A stretch of 35,670 bases of DNA from Lentibacter sp. XHP0401 (GTDB lineage Bacteria > Pseudomonadota > Alphaproteobacteria > Rhodobacterales > Rhodobacteraceae): positions 1 through 35,670 of the forward strand of contig NZ_JAOWLC010000018.1 in assembly GCF_025751535.1 (NCBI RefSeq). The letters are read 5' to 3'. Positions 32,177 to 35,670 of the stretch are shown one piece after another. Made by a program: the position numbers and the translations under genes. Position 1 is the first letter of the stretch. The number at the start of each line of letters is the position of its first letter. Under the pieces are notes generated by a model. The model was not told the origin of the DNA and searched no databases. It saw only the letters and a list, made by a program, of their open reading frames with translations.

Positions 32177-33676
32177 ATGGAAATTGCGGTTTCGATTTTG
32201 GACGTTCTGGCACTGGCTTTTGTCTGGGTGTTGGGCGCTCTCGCAGCGCTTTTGGTGATACTCTATATTATGGACCGCTCCCAGCGGAGTGATGCGATCC
32301 GGCGCAACTATCCTGTGATCGGGCGGTTCAGGCACATCTTCAGCACGCTGGGCGAGTTCTTCCGCCAGTATTTCTTTGCGATGGATCGCGAGGAGATGCC
32401 GTTTAACCGTGCGCAGCGCGAGTGGGTGGAGAATGCGGCGAGCGGAGAGGGCAACACTGTTGCTTTTGGCTCAACCCGCAACTTGGGGGTTCCCGGAACT
32501 GCGATATTCACCAATGCGCCGTTTCCGCCGCTGGACGACCAGATTGCGAGAAGCGAACCGTTGTTGATCGGGCATCACGCGCGCGTGCCTTATATGGCAC
32601 CTTCTTTCTTTAACATTTCGGGCATGTCTTATGGCGCTTTGTCAAAACCTGCCGTACGTGCGCTGAGCCTTGGGGCGGCCAAGGCCGGTGTCTGGCTGAG
32701 CACGGGCGAGGGCGGTTGCGCGCCGCATCACCTTGAAGGCGGTTGTGATGTGATCATGCAGATCGGCACGGCGAAGTATGGTGTGCGTGATGCCGAGGGC
32801 AAGCTGAGCGACGAGAAACTGCGCGAGCTGGCGGCTCGGCCCGAAATCAGGATGTTCGAGCTTAAACTGGCGCAAGGGGCCAAACCCGGCAAGGGGGGCA
32901 TTTTGCCTGCCGAGAAGGTGAATGCCGAGATTGCCTCCATTCGCGGAATTATCGAGGGGACAGCGAGCATTTCGCCCAACCGCCACATTGAAGCGGGGGA
33001 CTGGGGCGAGTTGCTCGATATGATTGCGCATATCAGGGAGGTGAGCGGCAAGCCTGTGGGGATCAAGACAGTGCTGGGCGCTTCAGAGACTTGGGAACCG
33101 TTCTTCGAGGAGATCGTTAAGCGTGGGCCAGAATCTGCGCCTGACTTTATAACTGTAGACGGCGGCGAGGGCGGCACGGGGGCCGCACCTATGCCGCTGA
33201 TGGACCTCGTGGGGCTTCCAATACGCGAGGCGCTGCCCTTGATGGTGGATTTGCGCGACAAACATGGGCTGCAAGAGCGCATTCGCATGATTGCCTCTGG
33301 CAAGCTCGTGAACCCCTCCGATGTGGCTTGGGCGATATGCGCGGGGGCTGACTTTGTTGTTTCGGCGCGGGGCTTTATGTTTAGCCTTGGCTGCATTCAG
33401 GCGATGAAGTGCAACAAGAACACCTGCCCCACAGGGATTACTACACATGACCCCAAGTTGCAGCGGGGGCTGGTTGTGGAAGAGAAGTTCGAGAAAGTTG
33501 CGCGCTATGCCAAGCAGATTATCAGCGAGGTCGAGACCATCGCGCATTCTGTTGGTGTGACCGAGCCGCGGCTGATGCGGCGGCGGCATGTGCGGCTTGT
33601 GGGCGATGACGGACGCTCGCGCCCTATGAACGAGATTTACCCAACTGTCCTACCGTCTCCCTCAGACAGGACGTGA
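32177..33676 (+). CDS. Membrane-anchored FMN-binding glutamate-synthase-like protein
   Basis: A 499-aa protein of the glutamate synthase alpha/FMN domain family (COG0069-like), without the amidotransferase domain. The N-terminus is one hydrophobic helix (residues about 4-32), unlike cytosolic GltB. The FMN barrel segments are PSFFNISGMSYGALSKPAV, STGEGGCAPHHLEGG, KLAQGAKPGKGG, VDGGEGGTGAAPMPLMD. The [3Fe-4S] cysteines appear as C-x5-C-x4-C in CIQAMKCNKNTCPTG (about 405-417). Such stand-alone domains are found in many bacteria with unknown substrate and electron partner. The ATG at 32177 has AGGG upstream; a GTG at 32174 is possible. Confidence 0.85.
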   Translation: MEIAVSILDVLALAFVWVLGALAALLVILYIMDRSQRSDAIRRNYPVIGRFRHIFSTLGEFFRQYFFAMDREEMPFNRAQREWVENAASGEGNTVAFGSTRNLGVPGTAIFTNAPFPPLDDQIARSEPLLIGHHARVPYMAPSFFNISGMSYGALSKPAVRALSLGAAKAGVWLSTGEGGCAPHHLEGGCDVIMQIGTAKYGVRDAEGKLSDEKLRELAARPEIRMFELKLAQGAKPGKGGILPAEKVNAEIASIRGIIEGTASISPNRHIEAGDWGELLDMIAHIREVSGKPVGIKTVLGASETWEPFFEEIVKRGPESAPDFITVDGGEGGTGAAPMPLMDLVGLPIREALPLMVDLRDKHGLQERIRMIASGKLVNPSDVAWAICAGADFVVSARGFMFSLGCIQAMKCNKNTCPTGITTHDPKLQRGLVVEEKFEKVARYAKQIISEVETIAHSVGVTEPRLMRRRHVRLVGDDGRSRPMNEIYPTVLPSPSDRT

Positions 33677-33728
33677 GAGCAGGAGGGGCGCCTCGCTCTC
33701 CTGTTTCGCGACGTTTGGGCAATACCTT

Positions 33729-33747
33729 AAGTTACAAAAGTTACAAA
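33729..33747 (+). promoter_or_regulatory. Tandem TTACAAA repeats upstream of msrPQ
   Basis: AAGTTACAAA occurs twice with a 9-bp period (33729-33738 and 33738-33747), 87 nt upstream of msrP. Direct repeats at about one helical turn suggest a response-regulator site. TTACAAA also resembles a half-site of the E. coli HprR box (CATTACAAA) that controls msrPQ there. Homology to an HprSR-like system is inference. Confidence 0.4.
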
Positions 33748-33833
33748 AAATGAACGCAGATGTGAGAGGCTGTGGTTTGGAGGTGCCCGCGTAAGGAGCT
33801 ATCTGTTGTCTGATTTTATAGAGGATACAAGAA

Positions 33834-34733
33834 ATGGCATTTCGCTGGAGCAACACCCTGAAAGACAACGACGTGACGGACAGGTCTGTCTTTTTGAACC
33901 GCCGCCAGCTTATGGGCGGTGCGGCGGGGCTTGGCCTTGTCGGGATGGCGGGGGCCGCGAAGGCAGATGAGCTTACGCCCAATGCGCTGGAAGATATCAC
34001 CAACTACTGTAACTACTACGAGTTTGGCACAGGCAAGGAAGACCCTGCGCGCAATGCCCACACGCTCACAACCGAGCCTTGGAGTGTGACGATTGACGGG
34101 ATGGTGGACCGCCCTGCGGCCTATGCCTTTGAAGATATCATGGCGCAGATGAGCATTGAGGAGCGGATTTACCGTTTCCGCTGTGTGGAGGCCTGGAGCA
34201 TGGTTGTGCCCTGGAACGGGTTCGAGCTTGCTGATTTGCTTCAGCTTGCGGGTGTGCAGAGCGGGGCAAAGTATGTGGCCTTTGAAACGGTGCTGCGGCC
34301 CGATGAGATGCCGGGTGTGAAATATCCGGTGCTGGACTGGCCTTATGTGGAGGGGCTGCGCCTTGATGAGGCGATGCATCCACTTACTATAATGGCGACA
34401 GGAATCTATGGTGAAGATATCCCGAACCAGAATGGCGCGCCGCTTCGGCTTGTTGTGCCGTGGAAGTATGGTTTCAAATCTATCAAATCGGTTGTGCGGA
34501 TCACGCTGACAGACAAAGAACCACCCACCAGCTGGAACAAGGCGAACGCGGGTGAATATGGCTTCTATAGTAATGTGAACCCCGAGGTAGACCACCCGCG
34601 CTGGTCACAGGCCACAGAGCGGCAGTTGGGCGGCGGATTGTTTGCCGGCCGAGTGCCGACGCTGATGTTTAACGGCTACGGCGAAGAGGTTGCGAGCCTC
34701 TATGCGGGCATGGACCTTAAAGCGAAGTTTTGA
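33834..34733 (+). CDS. msrP: Periplasmic methionine-sulfoxide reductase, molybdopterin subunit
   Basis: A 299-aa molybdoenzyme of the sulfite-oxidase family that repairs oxidised methionine in envelope proteins. The N-terminus has a Tat signal ([20 protein letters not shown] at residues 23-24) and the molybdenum-ligand cysteine is Cys117 in [16 protein letters not shown]. The [12 protein letters not shown]-like segment ([24 protein letters not shown]) is characteristic of MsrP. Length and architecture are normal for the family. It is followed by msrQ, separated by 8 nt if that gene begins at the GTG at 34742. Confidence 0.96.
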   Translation: MAFRWSNTLKDNDVTDRSVFLNRRQLMGGAAGLGLVGMAGAAKADELTPNALEDITNYCNYYEFGTGKEDPARNAHTLTTEPWSVTIDGMVDRPAAYAFEDIMAQMSIEERIYRFRCVEAWSMVVPWNGFELADLLQLAGVQSGAKYVAFETVLRPDEMPGVKYPVLDWPYVEGLRLDEAMHPLTIMATGIYGEDIPNQNGAPLRLVVPWKYGFKSIKSVVRITLTDKEPPTSWNKANAGEYGFYSNVNPEVDHPRWSQATERQLGGGLFAGRVPTLMFNGYGEEVASLYAGMDLKAKF

Positions 34734-34741
34734 GGCCGTTT

Positions 34742-35338
34742 GTGGACCATCTGAACAGGCTTCTGAAACGTGCGCCAGCATGGCCCTTATATATGCTGTG
34801 TGCGGCGCATGTTTTCTGGCTGTTCTATCTGGGCCTTACAGGGGGGCTTGGCGTCGAGCCGATCAAGGCGCTGGAACATGCTTATGGCGAGGCCGGGCTC
34901 AAGCTCTTGGTGGTGACACTGGCTGTCACGCCGCTGCGCCGCTTTTCGGGTGTGAACCTTCTTAAGTTTCGCCGAGCGCTGGGGCTGTGTTCGTTCTTTT
35001 ATATAGCGGGGCATTTGAGTGTCTGGCTGGTGCTGGATGTGCAGCAGGTTGGCCAGATCTGGGCCGACATTGTTAAGCGACCTTATATAACTGTCGGGAT
35101 GGCGGGATTTGCCCTGCTTCTGCCGCTGGCCCTTACTTCAAACAATGCCTCGATTCGCAGAATGGGGGCTGCGAGCTGGCGAAAGCTGCACAAGCTGACC
35201 TATCTGGCGGCGATTCTGGGGGCTGTGCATTATGTGATGCTCGTGAAGGGCTTTCAGATCGAACCGATTGTCTATCTGGCCGTGATTCTGGGGTTGATCG
35301 GCAGCCGATTCATTGAGCGGCAACGCAAGATAGCCTGA
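34742..35338 (+). CDS. msrQ: MsrQ, haem-binding membrane subunit
   Basis: A 198-aa inner-membrane protein with about six transmembrane helices that passes electrons from the quinone pool to MsrP. Family segments are GLGVEPIKALEHAYGEAGLKLLVVTLAVTPLRR, FRRALGLCSFFYIAGHLSVWL with the haem-binding His, and WRKLHKLTYLAAILGAVHYVML with two more His. The GTG at 34742 has TGAGG 6 nt upstream and gives an N-terminus like other MsrQ; a TTG at 34730 overlapping the msrP stop is the alternative. Confidence 0.93.
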   Translation: MDHLNRLLKRAPAWPLYMLCAAHVFWLFYLGLTGGLGVEPIKALEHAYGEAGLKLLVVTLAVTPLRRFSGVNLLKFRRALGLCSFFYIAGHLSVWLVLDVQQVGQIWADIVKRPYITVGMAGFALLLPLALTSNNASIRRMGAASWRKLHKLTYLAAILGAVHYVMLVKGFQIEPIVYLAVILGLIGSRFIERQRKIA

Positions 35339-35624
35339 AAAGCCGAACTGAAGCAGCGGTTTCAGTAAAATTCGGGAGGCGACTCGCATGGCTCTTGGGA
35401 AATGGCAGGCGATTTGGTGTGAATCAGGCAGTGATTCATCCGGGATGGAAGTGAGCCTTGGAGGCGAGCCTGTGGATAAGTCTATATGTGGTGCTGGAAG
35501 GGACGCGGCTGGATAATAAAGTTGCGCATAGGCGGAATTTTGCGAAATAGATGCCAAGCAAAGTGTTGAAAACACTGGAAAAATACGGAATTCTAAAAAA
35601 AAGACAGATTTATGAAAAAAGGGG
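35339..35624. other. Gene-free, increasingly A/T-rich region
   Basis: No convincing gene is seen in these 286 nt. Present are a 7-bp stem TGAATCA/TGATTCA (35420-35426 with 35432-35438), a 6-bp stem AGTGTT/AACACT (35562-35576), and an A/T-rich tract from about 35577 to 35620 with runs of A. The A-tracts directly before a promoter-like sequence resemble UP elements. Confidence 0.4.
35471..35479 (-). promoter_or_regulatory. Single perfect DnaA-box match
   Basis: TGTGGATAA is the complement of TTATCCACA, the consensus DnaA box. Only one is seen, so an origin is not supported; a regulatory or titration site, or chance, are both possible. Confidence 0.3.
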
Positions 35625-35652
35625 TTGCGGGTATTGGCTACTAACCTTAGAA
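35625..35652 (+). promoter_or_regulatory. rRNA-operon-like strong promoter
   Basis: TTGCGG (35625-35630), a 16-nt spacer and TTAGAA (35647-35652) are preceded by A-tracts and followed by a GC-rich discriminator (CCCACTTCACCGG). This layout and the downstream CTTCACCGGCGGCG resemble alphaproteobacterial rrn promoters. No rRNA sequence lies inside the window, so the gene is inferred to be to the right. Confidence 0.4.
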
Positions 35653-35670
35653 CCCACTTCACCGGCGGCG

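Overview
The window looks like ordinary chromosome from an alphaproteobacterium of the family Rhodobacteraceae (Roseobacter group). The evidence is high-GC coding sequence with GC-rich third positions, a Rhodobacteraceae-style Zur with an N-terminal HDHAHC motif, a PcaQ/PobA/PcaCHG protocatechuate cluster, MsrPQ, NnrS, and a G/C-hairpin intergenic repeat that I recall as typical of this group. I see no insertion sequence, phage gene, CRISPR array, tRNA or rRNA gene. The assignment rests on family recognition only.

Layout, left to right. 205-2234 (minus) is an inorganic-carbon module: beta-carbonic anhydrase, SbtA-type bicarbonate transporter and a PII-like SbtB partner. 2376-6020 (plus) holds a degenerate Hpt-like protein, then three overlapping or nearby genes for an M17 aminopeptidase, an SH3-NlpC/P60 peptidase and an agmatinase-family ureohydrolase. 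6172-9879 is zinc homeostasis: znuA on the minus strand, divergent from zur-znuC-znuB, with a perfect Zur-type palindrome between them and a DUF1045 2H-phosphoesterase coupled to the end. 9865-14606 is 4-hydroxybenzoate/protocatechuate catabolism (pobA-pcaC-pcaH-pcaG plus a beta-keto acid cleavage enzyme, with divergent pcaQ), followed by nnrS. 15939-23210 carries leucine biosynthesis (leuB, and separately leuC-leuD). Between these lie a LysR regulator divergent from an NAD-dependent epimerase, and a membrane protein whose last codons run into a secreted endonuclease/exonuclease/phosphatase (EEP) gene in the -1 frame.

23457-31588 contains an MscS channel, DNA polymerase IV, an SPFH/NfeD pair, pyrF with an unnamed 90-aa gene upstream, and clpB behind a textbook RpoH (sigma-32) promoter. 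31616-35338 contains a secreted DUF302 protein divergent from a membrane-anchored glutamate-synthase-like flavoprotein, with a perfect FNR palindrome between them, then msrP-msrQ. The right edge (35339-35670) has no gene. It ends in an A/T-rich tract and a strong promoter-like sequence resembling an rRNA operon promoter.

The signals I rank highest are not gene families but arrangements. (i) An A AAA AAC slippery heptamer joins the membrane protein to an EEP gene that has no usable start codon. (ii) A 14-bp perfect inverted repeat, with further nested helices, would bury the pyrF ribosome-binding site. (iii) An FNR box lies between the DUF302 and glutamate-synthase-like genes. (iv) A BKACE enzyme in the pca operon could bypass the normal 3-oxoadipate steps. 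(v) A modular hairpin repeat occurs three times, twice demonstrably at convergent gene junctions.
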